A model generated the notes under the pieces. It was not told the DNA's origin, made no database searches, and saw only the letters and a program-made list of their open reading frames with translations. 39,643 nt of DNA from Loigolactobacillus iwatensis (GTDB lineage: Bacteria > Bacillota > Bacilli > Lactobacillales > Lactobacillaceae): assembly GCF_003950295.1 (NCBI RefSeq), contig NZ_RHNP01000029.1:1-39643 (forward strand), read 5' to 3'. Below are positions 18,810-27,291 of the stretch, in pieces; positions within the stretch are counted from its first letter, which is position 1; every line of letters starts with the position of its first letter. Both the position numbers and the translations under genes were made by a program.

Positions 18810-18880
18810 TTAGTATTTTCCTGACTAATGTGGTCTAAACTTGCTTAAAAAGCCGGTTCTCGACCGTTTTTTCAAATACT
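18810..18880. repeat. Minimal intergenic repeat, copy E
   Basis: A near-palindrome (TTAAAAAGCCGGTTCTCGAC then CGTTTTTTCAAA) made of just the two inverted ends of the larger repeats, fused back to back. Its left flank (TTAGTATTTTCCTGACTAAT) matches the flank of copies B0 and D. It lies directly before the 18897-18945 hairpin. Confidence 0.6.
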
Positions 18881-18896
18881 CCCGCAATAGCTGTAT

Positions 18897-18945
18897 AAAA
18901 GAGGAGGTTAAGACAAATTCCATTTTGTCTCAACCTCCTCTTTTT
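18897..18945. terminator. Bidirectional terminator, type-A repeat variant
   Basis: Arms AAAAGAGGAGGTT-AGACAAA and TTTGTCT-AACCTCCTCTTTT, with A and T runs on each side, between the convergent GNAT and DUF402 genes. It resembles the AGAGGCTGGGACAAA hairpins elsewhere but lacks their tail. Confidence 0.88.
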
Positions 18946-19024
18946 ACTGACTAAATGTAGTCGTCTAAACTGTAAATAAAAGTAGTTTTTTTCACACGCT
19001 ACTTCATTAAAATTCATTCCATGG

Positions 19025-19558
19025 CTACCGGTGGGCGAGTTCTAAATAACGATTGTACCAAATATCAATATACTCTTTGGAGAATGGCCCTTTATGGTTA
19101 TCCGACCAATCAACCAAAATATTAACGTTGGCCTTTAAAATTTTATCGGTTGCGTTTGAATAACCCCAGCGTTGCCGGTTTACTTGGTATTCATCAACAT
19201 CTAATAATTTACGTTCACCGTCAGGAAACACCTTAACATCCAAATCATAATCGATATACTTCAGTGCCTCGCGATCTAAAACGTACGGCGATGCTAGGTT
19301 ACAATAGTATGAAACGCCATTGTCCCGAATCATCGCAATAATATTAAACCAATAATGCTTGTGGAAAAAGATGATCGCGGGTTCCCGGGTAAGCCAGCGG
19401 CGGCCATCCGATTCCGTCACTAAAGTATGATCATTACAACCAATAATTTCGTTTTCCGAGGTTTTCAAAACCATCGTATCACGCCACGTCCGGTGTAAAC
19501 TGCCATCATGTTTATAACTTTGGATCGCGAACGATTCCCCTTCTTTTGGAATACGCAT
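19025..19558 (-). CDS. DUF402 family nucleoside tri-/diphosphatase-like protein (YgaC type)
   Basis: 177-residue soluble protein of the family whose characterised members hydrolyse nucleoside di- and triphosphates (Ntdp). Family-typical segments are [10 protein letters not shown] (about 22-31), a CNLASPY stretch and the acidic metal-site region [29 protein letters not shown] site precedes the ATG. It has its own promoter at 19606-19634 and lies 105 bases downstream of recX in the same direction. Family assignment is firm; the physiological substrate is not known. Confidence 0.88.
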   Translation of the reverse strand: MRIPKEGESFAIQSYKHDGSLHRTWRDTMVLKTSENEIIGCNDHTLVTESDGRRWLTREPAIIFFHKHYWFNIIAMIRDNGVSYYCNLASPYVLDREALKYIDYDLDVKVFPDGERKLLDVDEYQVNRQRWGYSNATDKILKANVNILVDWSDNHKGPFSKEYIDIWYNRYLELAHR

Positions 19559-19605
19559 GCGTCACCCTGCTTTCTAGAAGCTGTTAACACCGAATTATCA
19601 TGAAC

Positions 19606-19634
19606 ATTATACCAAAATTTACCAGTTGTGACGA
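19606..19634 (-). promoter_or_regulatory. Promoter of the DUF402 gene
   Basis: Minus strand: TCGTCA (19629-19634), a 17-base spacer and TATAAT (19606-19611) preceded by TGG. Confidence 0.6.
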
Positions 19635-19663
19635 TGATTTAATGAAAGTTTCCTGAAAGTCAC

Positions 19664-20467
19664 TTACTGATTTGTTAGTTGTTCATCTAAAAAACGATTA
19701 ATTTCATCCAAATGAAAGCCTTTTTGGTACAATCGCTGCTTAATTTTTTGGCGTCTTTTGTTTGCTTCCAAACGCGCCGTTTGCCGCATTACTTTCTCAC
19801 CTTGCTGTACTAGAGCTTGCCATTCTCGCTCTGGGTCAGGTTCTAAATCTAATTGCAGCAAAATCTGATCAAGACTTTCTCCAGAAAATCCTTTTTGCAT
19901 TAAGCCTAAACGAACTTTTTGTTTTTGCTGGCTAAAACTAAGCTTCTGGTAATGCTTTGCCAATTTTTGTGCGGCCTTAAGTCCGTTAGCAACCAAATCA
20001 TTCGTCTGGTAAAGCTCTAACGCATCTTCAATTGAGTTTTCCTTAATTCCCTTTTCCTTCAGCTTTTGAGTAATCACAGTTGGTCCCTTGTCACTTGTTA
20101 ACATGACTGTCCGCACATAACTTGCAGCATAATCTTGATCATTAACTAAATTTAATTCCTGCAACTTAGCAATAATCTGTTGTCGAGCGCTGACAGGTAT
20201 TTCGTGTTTTTTTAAATAAAGCCGAACTTCCATCTCGGAACGTAGCTGATGGCTTAAATACGTTAGCGCCAATTGGTAAGCCTTGGACACATTGTCGGCG
20301 GCCATCAACGTTTGCTGTAATTTTTTTGGAACTTCCATTCCCTTAAACAAACGGTACTCAACTAGGACTGATTCACTAACTGGAAAAGCGTACTGTTCAT
20401 CTAAATAAACGTTGTAGCGCCCTTTACGCTTTTGTGCCTCAATCATAGTAATCACAGGCTGTGCCAT
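19664..20467 (-). CDS. recX: Regulatory protein RecX
   Basis: Binds RecA filaments and limits recombination and SOS activity. 267 residues, the long three-repeat form usual in lactobacilli. Helical repeats are visible as YLSHQLRSEMEVRLYLKKHE, LNLVNDQDYAASYVRT and KVRLGLMQKGFSGESLDQIL. I chose the ATG at 20467, seven bases behind AGAGGGGG; the open frame runs nine codons further to a TTG with no site. It has its own promoter (20499-20528) and no obvious terminator. Divergent from the RumA-type gene across 740 bases filled mostly by repeats. Confidence 0.95.
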   Translation of the reverse strand: MAQPVITMIEAQKRKGRYNVYLDEQYAFPVSESVLVEYRLFKGMEVPKKLQQTLMAADNVSKAYQLALTYLSHQLRSEMEVRLYLKKHEIPVSARQQIIAKLQELNLVNDQDYAASYVRTVMLTSDKGPTVITQKLKEKGIKENSIEDALELYQTNDLVANGLKAAQKLAKHYQKLSFSQQKQKVRLGLMQKGFSGESLDQILLQLDLEPDPEREWQALVQQGEKVMRQTARLEANKRRQKIKQRLYQKGFHLDEINRFLDEQLTNQ

Positions 20468-20498
20468 TGTGTCCCCCTCTTTCGTTATATCCAATTAC

Positions 20499-20528
20499 AT
20501 TATACCTAAATCATTCCACGTAATGCAA
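20499..20528 (-). promoter_or_regulatory. recX promoter
   Basis: Minus strand: TTGCAT (20523-20528), an 18-base spacer and TATAAT (20499-20504), about 30 bases before the start codon. Confidence 0.6.
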
Positions 20529-20558
20529 ATGTATGTTCGCCTAGTCCGTATTCGGCTA

Positions 20559-20567
20559 TGTTATACT
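20559..20567 (+). promoter_or_regulatory. Possible extended -10 facing the RumA-type gene
   Basis: TGT-TATACT on the plus strand, before both repeats. If used, the transcript of the RumA-type methyltransferase would have a leader of about 630 bases containing both repeat copies. No good -35. Confidence 0.25.
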
Positions 20568-20584
20568 TATTTGGTGGTTGGAAA

Positions 20585-20842
20585 ATACTTTTACGCGTAT
20601 CTTCTTGACCCATTTAGTGTAAACGTGTTTGAAAAAGCAGATTCCTGTGCTTGCCATGTTTCAACTTGGCGAATTACGCCGTAGTTGAATGGACAACGTA
20701 TGGAACATCAGGATTATTAGCGTACTTAGCTAATAATCTTCAATTGCGGAATAGTAGTTACGATCGCCAAATCATCTGTTTCACAGCTAATTCGTCAATC
20801 TAGACTAATGCTCGGAACCTGGGCGCTTTTTCAGGCACTCTC
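20585..20842. repeat. Large intergenic repeat, copy C1
   Basis: Non-coding. Left end AAACGTGTTTGAAAAAGCAG; right end CTTTTTCAGGCACTCTC is its partial inverse. Read on the minus strand, the interior aligns well with copy B1 (33122-33345), for example TTATTAGCTAAGTACGCTAA, then ACGTTGTCCATTCAACTA and CGCCAAGTTGAAACATGGCA. The flank GACCCATTTAGTGT is also found beside copy D. Confidence 0.8.
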
Positions 20843-20846
20843 AGTT

Positions 20847-21172
20847 TAAACGTGTTTGAAAAAGCAGATTCCTGCAGTGACCAAGACGAATTAAGTCGCG
20901 AAAATACACTTACAGCCTTTGTAACTGTGCTCCTTGGCTTTTGCCACAAGAAGAGACAACATTCGTAGCATCAAAAGTTATTTGTGCTCTTTGCAAATAA
21001 CTAACTGTAAATTGCAAAGTGGTAGTTGAGTGGACAACGGATGAAATATCAAGGTTATTAACGGTCTAGGTTGCGATTTGAACTTTGGTTTATCTTAGTC
21101 CGATCGACAGCGTCAGCGAGGCCAGTAATAATCCCCAATTGCAAAGTAGAATCGAACCGCTTTTTCAAACAA
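20847..21172. repeat. Large intergenic repeat, copy C2
   Basis: The longest copy, about 325 bases, head to tail with C1 after only four bases. The ends are AAACGTGTTTGAAAAAGCAG and GAACCGCTTTTTCAAACA. On the minus strand its first half resembles the B1/C1 subtype and its second half the B0/B2 subtype (CAGTTAGTTATTTGCAAAGA, GGAGCACAGTTACAAAGG), so it looks mosaic. It ends 34 bases before the next start codon. Confidence 0.78.
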
Positions 21173-21206
21173 TCTTGAAGCAAATAAATTTAAGTGAGGC
21201 AAATTA

Positions 21207-22610
21207 ATGGCTAATTCAAACTACGAACACGGTACTAGTAACATCGAAATCGGACAACGTTTTCCCTTAACAATTAAGCGCCTAGGCATTAATGGTGAAG
21301 GTATTGGCTACTACAAGCACACCGTTGTTTTTGTGCAAGGCGCACTTCCCGACGAAGTGGTTGTTGCCGAGGTCGTTGCAACGGCGCCACATTTTATTAC
21401 GGCTAAGATCCACAAAATTCGGCAACAAAGTCCAGCCCGGGTTACACCAAGAGACGAGCAGTACGGTGACGTTGGCGGGATTGAGCTAGAACACCTTGCT
21501 TATCCCGAACAACTTAAATTCAAGGCCGATGTTATCCAACAGGCCTTAGAAAAATTTAAGCCCCAGGGTTACAAAAATTACGATATACGGCCAACGATTG
21601 GTATGGCTGACCCCTACGAATACCGCAATAAGGCCCAATTTCAAGTTCGGCAAATTAATGGTCACGTTGCCGCTGGTTTATACCGAAAAAATAGTCATGA
21701 TTTAGTTGATTTACCGACTTTCAGCACCCAACGACCAGCGATTATGTCAACAATGCGCTACTTAGTCAACTTAATTGAGCAATTGGCAATCCCAGTTTAT
21801 GATGAAACTGCAAAATCCGGCATCATCAAAACAATTGCCATACGAGAATCAATCACAACTGGCCACTTACAGGTCACTTTGATCACTAACACACCCAAAT
21901 TGCCTAAAAAGCACGCTTTGTTAACAGCAATTGCGGCCGACCTACCTGAAGTAACTTCCGTTATGCAAAACATTAATCCTGGTGAAACTAGTTTAATTTG
22001 GGGCGAAGAAACGCGCCGCTTGGCTGGTGATACGTATTTAACCGAAACGATTAACGGCTATACTTTTAAACTATCTGCCCGGGCTTTCTTCCAATTAAAT
22101 CCCAAACAAACGGAAAAGCTTTATCAGTTAGCAGAACAGGCGCTTAATTTATCCCAACACGAAACTTTAATCGACGCCTACTGCGGTGTTGGTACACTGG
22201 GGATCTCTTTGGCCCACACGGCGAGTGAAGTTCGCGGGATGGATACAATTCCTGAAGCTATCGCTGACGCCAAAGAAAATGCTGAACTCAACCAAGTCAC
22301 CAATGTTCACTATGAAGTCGGTAAGGCTGAGGAGCTACTTCCTCAGTGGTTGCGTGAAGGTTTCGAACCCGATGCCTTAATTGTGGATCCACCACGAACT
22401 GGCCTAGATAACCAACTACGCCAAACCATTCTTGACAGTCGCCCAGAAAAATTTGTTTATATCAGTTGTAATCCTTCAACTCTTGCCCGGGATCTTGTGA
22501 GCCTTGTGAAAGACTACCGCGTTGATTATATTCAGTCAATTGACATGTTTCCCCAAACGGCACGGGTCGAAGCAGTCGTCAAGTTTAGTAAACGCCAATT
22601 ATACCGTTAA
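21207..22610 (+). CDS. RumA/RlmCD-type 23S rRNA (uracil-5-)-methyltransferase
   Basis: SAM-dependent m5U methyltransferase. 467 residues: a TRAM domain (about 15-70), a central domain and a C-terminal Rossmann domain with DAYCGVGTLG, a VDPPRTGLD motif and the catalytic cysteine in YISCNPSTLARD. The N-terminal iron-sulfur cysteines of E. coli RlmD are absent: the CxxCGGC region reads DEQYGDVGGIELEHL. Firmicute relatives (RlmCD) methylate U747 and U1939; which target this paralogue uses is unknown, because a second family member lies at 37887-39251. A GTGAGG site precedes the ATG. Two intergenic repeats lie just upstream and a terminator hairpin follows. Confidence 0.93.
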   Translation: MANSNYEHGTSNIEIGQRFPLTIKRLGINGEGIGYYKHTVVFVQGALPDEVVVAEVVATAPHFITAKIHKIRQQSPARVTPRDEQYGDVGGIELEHLAYPEQLKFKADVIQQALEKFKPQGYKNYDIRPTIGMADPYEYRNKAQFQVRQINGHVAAGLYRKNSHDLVDLPTFSTQRPAIMSTMRYLVNLIEQLAIPVYDETAKSGIIKTIAIRESITTGHLQVTLITNTPKLPKKHALLTAIAADLPEVTSVMQNINPGETSLIWGEETRRLAGDTYLTETINGYTFKLSARAFFQLNPKQTEKLYQLAEQALNLSQHETLIDAYCGVGTLGISLAHTASEVRGMDTIPEAIADAKENAELNQVTNVHYEVGKAEELLPQWLREGFEPDALIVDPPRTGLDNQLRQTILDSRPEKFVYISCNPSTLARDLVSLVKDYRVDYIQSIDMFPQTARVEAVVKFSKRQLYR

Positions 22611-22642
22611 AGAAAAGTACTTTTCTAAATTATATAGCCGGA

Positions 22643-22752
22643 AAGAGGCTGGGACAAAAGTCCTAGCCTCTTCTTATTTCCGCACATTACTCTAGGACGT
22701 GCACCAAAGTCCGGGTTCACGTGCCTCCAAAAACGACTTTTTCGCACTCTTC
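22643..22752. repeat. Type-A repeat with terminator hairpin
   Basis: Hairpin AAGAGGCTGGGAC / GTCCTAGCCTCTT at 22643-22672 terminates the methyltransferase gene. The tail (TTATTTCCGCACATTACTCT, then GGACGTGCACCAAAG) matches the copies at 352 and 28771. The far end GACTTTTTCGCACTC is an imperfect inverse of the start and resembles the ends of the larger repeats. Confidence 0.75.
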
Positions 22753-22836
22753 TTTTATTTGGCAGCGTAAAGATTGAATCTAGCACTTAATTCCGCCACA
22801 ATGAAGCTACTAACAGTAAAGGAGCGCGACTAATTT

Positions 22837-24204
22837 ATGGCCTATAAAGCGATTAACCCTTATAACGGTGAATTAATCAAAGAGTTCCCGTCAGCAACTA
22901 AGCAAGACGTCGAACACGCTTTAGCAACTGCGGATCAATACTATCATGCTGCCAAAACCCAATCTTACGACGAACGGGCGCACCAATTACAGAAATTAGC
23001 AACTGAATTTCGTCAAAATATTGATCAGTACGCAAAACCCCTGACAACCAATATGGGTAAACTTTTTAGCGAGGCACAAGGCGAAGTAGAAAAGAACGCC
23101 GCTTTTGCGGAATACTACGTTAAACACGGTGCCGAAGCTTTACAAAATATTTCCTATAACGATGTTCCAGATAAAACCGCCTACGTGGAGTTTAACTCGA
23201 TTGGCGCCATCATGACCGTTGAACCGTGGAATTTTCCCTACACTCAGGTCATGCGCGTTTTTGCTCCGAACTTCATTATTGGTAATCCAGTTATTCTCAA
23301 GCACGCCAGTATTGTGCCTGAATGTGCAATGGCCTTTGCTAGTGCAGTTGAAAAGGCCGGCATTCCGGCAGGCGCTTTTACCAACCTTTTTGTCGATCAT
23401 GATCAAGTTGAGCAAATTATTGCCGATCATCGTATCCAAGGAGTTGCACTGACTGGCTCGGCCGGCGCCGGTAATCAAGTTGCCGCGCAGGCTGGTAAAT
23501 ATCTCAAAAAATCAACGATGGAACTAGGCGGCACTGATGTTTTCATTGTTCTCGATGATGCTGATCTGGAAGCTGCCATCAAGGGAGCGGTAGCCGCACG
23601 CCTGAAAAACGCCGGCCAAGTTTGTACTGCCGCCAAACGTTTCATCGTTCAAAGTAATTACTACGCCGACTTTATTGCCGGCCTAAGTACTGCCTTTGCC
23701 AAACAAAAATTAGGTGATCCCTTTGCGGCAGAAACAACCTTAGCCCCACTATCATCTAAAAAAGCCCAACAGAAGCTGCAGAAGCAAGTGCAAGATGCCA
23801 TTGCTGGCGGTGCCAAACTACTTTGGGGTGATCCAACGCCAATTGAAGGTCCCGGGGCACAATTTAGTCCGCTAATTTTTGCCGGAATTCAACCTGGAAA
23901 TCCCCTTTTTGATCAGGAATTCTTTGGTCCAGTTGCGCAAGTTTACCAGGCCGCAGATGATGCCGAAGTGATTAAAATTGCAAACAATTCGAATTTTGGT
24001 TTAGGTGGCGCCATTTATTCTGCTGATTTAGAACGAGCAAAACGATTGGCCAGTCAAATTGAAACCGGCCAAATTGCGCTTAACCAACCCCTAAATTCTT
24101 ATCCGAATTTTCCCTTTGGTGGTGTTAAACAATCTGGTTACGGCCGGGAACTTAGCGACTTTGGTATTCGTGAATTTGTTAACGCTAAATTGATTTTGTA
24201 CTAA
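22837..24204 (+). CDS. NAD(P)-dependent aldehyde dehydrogenase, succinate-semialdehyde type
   Basis: Oxidises an aldehyde to its acid. 455 residues, close to the Sad/YneI type (about 460). The catalytic cysteine is C263 in NAGQVCTAA, the general base is E229 in MELGGTD, the substrate-site N132 is in EPWNFPY and the coenzyme loop is TGSAGAG at 206-212. GabD-like preference for succinate semialdehyde is common in this branch but not provable here. GGAG lies twelve bases before the ATG, rather far. Single-gene unit, convergent with galU. Confidence 0.9.
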   Translation: MAYKAINPYNGELIKEFPSATKQDVEHALATADQYYHAAKTQSYDERAHQLQKLATEFRQNIDQYAKPLTTNMGKLFSEAQGEVEKNAAFAEYYVKHGAEALQNISYNDVPDKTAYVEFNSIGAIMTVEPWNFPYTQVMRVFAPNFIIGNPVILKHASIVPECAMAFASAVEKAGIPAGAFTNLFVDHDQVEQIIADHRIQGVALTGSAGAGNQVAAQAGKYLKKSTMELGGTDVFIVLDDADLEAAIKGAVAARLKNAGQVCTAAKRFIVQSNYYADFIAGLSTAFAKQKLGDPFAAETTLAPLSSKKAQQKLQKQVQDAIAGGAKLLWGDPTPIEGPGAQFSPLIFAGIQPGNPLFDQEFFGPVAQVYQAADDAEVIKIANNSNFGLGGAIYSADLERAKRLASQIETGQIALNQPLNSYPNFPFGGVKQSGYGRELSDFGIREFVNAKLILY

Positions 24205-24233
24205 ATAGTTCTTTCTAACTACAAATGAGCACT

Positions 24234-24317
24234 AAAAAGGACCAAGGATTTTTGAATTCAATTCCGTCGAATTAGGCTAAACCGGAGTTGAATCGCAAAA
24301 GTTCTTGGTCCATTTTT
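24234..24317. terminator. Bidirectional terminator between aldehyde dehydrogenase and galU
   Basis: Long imperfect hairpin with outer arms AAAAGGACCAAG / CTTGGTCCATTTT and inner arms (TTTTG-ATTCAA-TCCG / CGGA-TTGAAT-CAAAA), flanked by A and T runs. Confidence 0.82.
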
Positions 24318-24319
24318 AT

Positions 24320-25207
24320 TTATTTTTTACCCTCTAATTGATGACCTAAATTAATGATGTAATCACGTAATTCATCCCGTAACTCTGGATGTTGTAGGCC
24401 AAACTCGATGTTTGTCGTTAAATAGCCGAACTTATTCCCAGTATCGTAACGTTTGCCCGTAAACTGTCGTGCAAAAACACGCTGCGTTTTGTTCATATGA
24501 TCGATGGCATCAGTTAACTGAATTTCGCCACCAGCATCTGGCTTTTGGGTTGCCAAACTATCAAAAATTTCTGGGGTAAACAAGTAGCGACCAATAATGG
24601 CAAGATCACTAGGTGCCTGTTGTGGTGTTGGCTTTTCGACAAAGCTTTCAACGTTAAACAGACCAGGCTTAGTTTCTGAAGATGGCTTAATAACGCCATA
24701 CTTAGAAACTTCTTCATGTGGGACCTTCATAACGGCCAGTGTCGAAGCGTGAGTCTCCTCGTAATCGTTCATCAACTGTTTGGTTAGCGGTACCTTAGCC
24801 TGGGTGATATCATCGCCTAACATAACAACAAAAGGCTCATTGGCGACAAAGTCCTTGGCAAGTGACACGGCATCCCCTAAGCCTTTCGGGTATGACTGGC
24901 GAATAAAGAATAGGCGAACCCCCATATTAGTCGTACTCTCGACTAATTTTAACAATTTGTCTTTGTGCCGATTTTTCAAAACCATTTCTAATTCAGGAAC
25001 TGAATCAAAGTGGTCCTCAATTGGTCGTTTTCCCTTGCCAGTAATAATCAACATGTCCTCAATGCCGGCAGCCTTGGCCTCTTCAACTAAAAATTGAATG
25101 GTTGGAACGTCAACAATTGGTAGCATTTCCTTCGCCATTGCCTTCGTTGCTGGAAGTAACCGTGTCCCTAATCCTGCTGCCGGAATAATTGCTTTACGCA
25201 CTTTCAT
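24320..25207 (-). CDS. galU: UTP-glucose-1-phosphate uridylyltransferase
   Basis: Makes UDP-glucose from UTP and glucose-1-phosphate in the cytosol, the sugar donor for LafA-type glycolipid synthesis and other surface glycans. 295 residues, normal for GalU. The nucleotide-binding start [19 protein letters not shown] (5-23), the catalytic FVEKP motif and the [12 protein letters not shown] region are intact. An AAAGGAG site lies before the ATG and a promoter is at 25249-25272. Single-gene unit. Confidence 0.97.
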   Translation of the reverse strand: MKVRKAIIPAAGLGTRLLPATKAMAKEMLPIVDVPTIQFLVEEAKAAGIEDMLIITGKGKRPIEDHFDSVPELEMVLKNRHKDKLLKLVESTTNMGVRLFFIRQSYPKGLGDAVSLAKDFVANEPFVVMLGDDITQAKVPLTKQLMNDYEETHASTLAVMKVPHEEVSKYGVIKPSSETKPGLFNVESFVEKPTPQQAPSDLAIIGRYLFTPEIFDSLATQKPDAGGEIQLTDAIDHMNKTQRVFARQFTGKRYDTGNKFGYLTTNIEFGLQHPELRDELRDYIINLGHQLEGKK

Positions 25208-25248
25208 AGAAAAATTTCTCCTTTGTTCTTTTTAATATCTCTCTTTAA

Positions 25249-25272
25249 GTATAACTTATCACAAAGCAAATG
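25249..25272 (-). promoter_or_regulatory. Candidate galU promoter
   Basis: Minus strand: TATACT (25249-25254) about 42 bases before the start codon. The -35 is weak (CTATCA at an 18-base spacer). Confidence 0.35.
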
Positions 25273-25283
25273 ATAGCATTTTG

Positions 25284-26189
25284 TTATGATTTACCCTCAC
25301 GTTGTCGTTTAATTAGATCCTGTATGCGGCTGGATTTTCGAACCTCACCATAAAAAGTTTGCTCAACAACAACGTTTATCACTGCACCAAACATTGAAAT
25401 CCAGGCCGCGAAATCTAACCAAAGCATCAAGACGACAAACAGGCCTAAAGTTCCGTAATCCAGTACGGCGTGGGCAAAATAACGAACGTACAGTGAAAAT
25501 AATTGCGCCAAACCTAACCAGCCCGCCGTTGCAATCAAGGCACCTGGTAAAACGCTACGTAAACGTAAATGGACGTTAGGTAAAATAAAATAAATCAAGG
25601 TCAGCATGACGAAAACAACCGTAAAAGTAACCGGCAACTTAAATGTTTTAAATGTATCAATTAGCTGCGCCGGCCAATCTAATCGCGGTGCCAAATAAGT
25701 CAACACTTCTTGACCAAAACTAAAAATAAAAATTAAAACAACTAAAGCCAACATTAAAAATAACGTCATTACTAACGCAATTAGCCGGATAATGAGAAAG
25801 TTCTGGCCCTCAAGTACACCATATGTACGATCCATCATGCGTTTTAACGCATTAACGCCACGACTGGCCGCCCATAGCGTCCCAGCGGCACCAATTGATA
25901 ACAGACTGCCACTCCCGCGTTTGACGAAAGAATGCATTAATGGCCACAAATGCTGATACAGTGTACTGGGAATGGCCGCCTCAGCGTACCGTGAAATATT
26001 TTGGCCATTAATATGTAGTAGTGGCATCAAGTTACCTAAAAAAATTAGCAGCGGAAATAATGACAACAATTCCCAATAGGCAATAACCACCGCACCATCA
26101 TTAATACCGGCGTGGGTGAAGCAATCAACAAAAATCGAAATAAAGCGCCTAAAAGTCGATTGCTCTGACTTCCTTATTTTTTTTGCCAC
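25284..26189 (-). CDS. YihY/BrkB family membrane protein
   Basis: 301-residue integral membrane protein of PF03631 with about six hydrophobic segments. The family pattern is visible (AYWELLSLFPLLIFLGNLMP, then WAASRGVNALKRMMDRTYG). Once called ribonuclease BN, but that was withdrawn; the true role is unknown. The start is GTG, fixed by GGGAG eight bases upstream. A 150-base leader follows the promoter at 26350-26377. The C-terminus is a charged cytosolic tail. Confidence 0.9.
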   Translation of the reverse strand: MAKKIRKSEQSTFRRFISIFVDCFTHAGINDGAVVIAYWELLSLFPLLIFLGNLMPLLHINGQNISRYAEAAIPSTLYQHLWPLMHSFVKRGSGSLLSIGAAGTLWAASRGVNALKRMMDRTYGVLEGQNFLIIRLIALVMTLFLMLALVVLIFIFSFGQEVLTYLAPRLDWPAQLIDTFKTFKLPVTFTVVFVMLTLIYFILPNVHLRLRSVLPGALIATAGWLGLAQLFSLYVRYFAHAVLDYGTLGLFVVLMLWLDFAAWISMFGAVINVVVEQTFYGEVRKSSRIQDLIKRQREGKS

Positions 26190-26349
26190 TATTTCCGCTC
26201 CCTTCCAGTAAATTTATTTTTTTAAAATTATTTTTATTAGTCCTCTATCATTTGAATTAGGCCAAGAAGGCACCAGCACTCTGCTTAACCATTCTTTAGC
26301 AAGTTAGTAGCCTTTTTTAAGCTGCCCACCAAATCGGTTAAACTATTAC

Positions 26350-26377
26350 ATTATACCGAAAAAAATTAATTTGTGAA
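26350..26377 (-). promoter_or_regulatory. Promoter of the YihY gene
   Basis: Minus strand: TTCACA (26372-26377), a 16-base spacer and TATAAT (26350-26355). Leaves a leader of about 150 bases. Confidence 0.5.
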
Positions 26378-26518
26378 CTTGAACCGATCAAAGTTAGACC
26401 TTACACGTTTTTGTTTACCAGTTTTACTAATAAATGTAGGACAAGTAAATGAGATTATCTTCGCCAAGGCATGGTCGATACTTTTCAATTTTAGGTTAGT
26501 GTGAAACAAAGACAATTA

Positions 26519-26547
26519 TTTTCAATCCACCAGAACTTTGTTATAAT
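26519..26547 (+). promoter_or_regulatory. Flavodoxin promoter
   Basis: TTTTCA (26519-26524), 17 bases, TATAAT (26542-26547) with an upstream TGT extension, 30 bases before the start codon. Confidence 0.65.
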
Positions 26548-26577
26548 CAAGGCTGGATCATTAAAGGAGCGAAGAAA

Positions 26578-27027
26578 ATGGCAAGCGCAAAAATCGTGTA
26601 TGCAAGTATGACCGGCAACAATGAAGAAATTGCCGATATTGTTTCAGAAGCGTTAGAAAACCTTGACGTTGACGTTGAAGTTGATGAAATCTCCCAGGCC
26701 GATGCCGAGGACTTTGAGGACGTCGATATCTGTATCGTTGCGACTTATACTTACGGCGATGGTGAATTACCTGATGAGGCCGTTGACTTCTTTGAAGATC
26801 TTGAAGAAGAAGACTTGGCCAACAAAATATATGGTGTCTGTGGTTCAGGAGATACCTTTTACGATGATTTTGGCAAATCCGTAGATGATTTTGACGCTGC
26901 GTTTCAAAAATCTGGCGCCACTAAGGGTGCAGAAACCGTCAAAGTCGATTTAGAAGCAGAAGAGGACGATATTGAGCACCTTGAGGCCTTTGCTAAGAGT
27001 CTAGTTGAAAAGGCTGCTAATAATTAA
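26578..27027 (+). CDS. Flavodoxin
   Basis: Small FMN-binding electron carrier, 149 residues, very acidic as usual. The FMN phosphate loop is SMTGNNEEIA (10-19), the isoalloxazine loops are ATYTYGDGELPDE (about 55-67) and the GVCGSGDTFYDDFG segment. Short-chain type. Physiological partners cannot be read from the neighbours. AAAGGAG lies just before the ATG. A repeat (27065-27177) and a hairpin (27235-27291) follow. Confidence 0.95.
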   Translation: MASAKIVYASMTGNNEEIADIVSEALENLDVDVEVDEISQADAEDFEDVDICIVATYTYGDGELPDEAVDFFEDLEEEDLANKIYGVCGSGDTFYDDFGKSVDDFDAAFQKSGATKGAETVKVDLEAEEDDIEHLEAFAKSLVEKAANN

Positions 27028-27064
27028 GCGTGGTTCTAAAATTGGGTGAAGCTAGTTTGGAAAC

Positions 27065-27177
27065 TATCTTTACTAGTATTTACTTGGCCAATTTAGTGTA
27101 AACGTGTTTGAAAAAGCAGATTCCTGTGGTTAGTCTAGATTGACAAATGCTCGGAACCTGAGCACTTTTTCAAACAC
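27065..27177. repeat. Short intergenic repeat, copy D
   Basis: A deletion form of the large repeats. The flank plus left end (CCAATTTAGTGTAAACGTG, then TTTGAAAAAGCAGATTCCTG) is followed after only about 35 bases by the other end (TGCTCGGAACCTGAGCACTT, then TTTCAAACAC). Relative to copy C1, a 16-base internal segment (TTAGTCTAGATTGACA) is in the opposite orientation. Confidence 0.72.
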
Positions 27178-27234
27178 CCCCTAAATTATTTAGTAAAACT
27201 CAATTCACTATCGTTTTAAAACATTCATTAATTA

Positions 27235-27291
27235 GAAAGTCGATCCGGAGATTACTTGTGTTAAGCTTAACACAGACTAGATCGGCTTTTT
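27235..27291 (+). terminator. Nested hairpin before the GT2 gene
   Basis: Outer arms AAAGTCGATC / GATCGGCTTTTT and, within the loop, a perfect 16-base palindrome GTGTTAAGCTTAACAC. The T-run makes it a terminator. It is 208 bases after the flavodoxin stop but only 35 bases before the GT2 start, so it could also act as an attenuator of GT2. Confidence 0.7.

Noticed and set aside
20585-21172. CRISPR array or direct-repeat array in the 700-base gap after recX
   Set aside because: The repeated units are long, inverted at their ends and not separated by unique spacers of constant size; no cas genes are present.
21165-21190. Promoter for the RumA-type gene formed by the end of repeat C2 (TTCAAA and TAAATT)
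   Set aside because: The start site would fall within or after the ribosome-binding site, so the mRNA would lack a usable leader.
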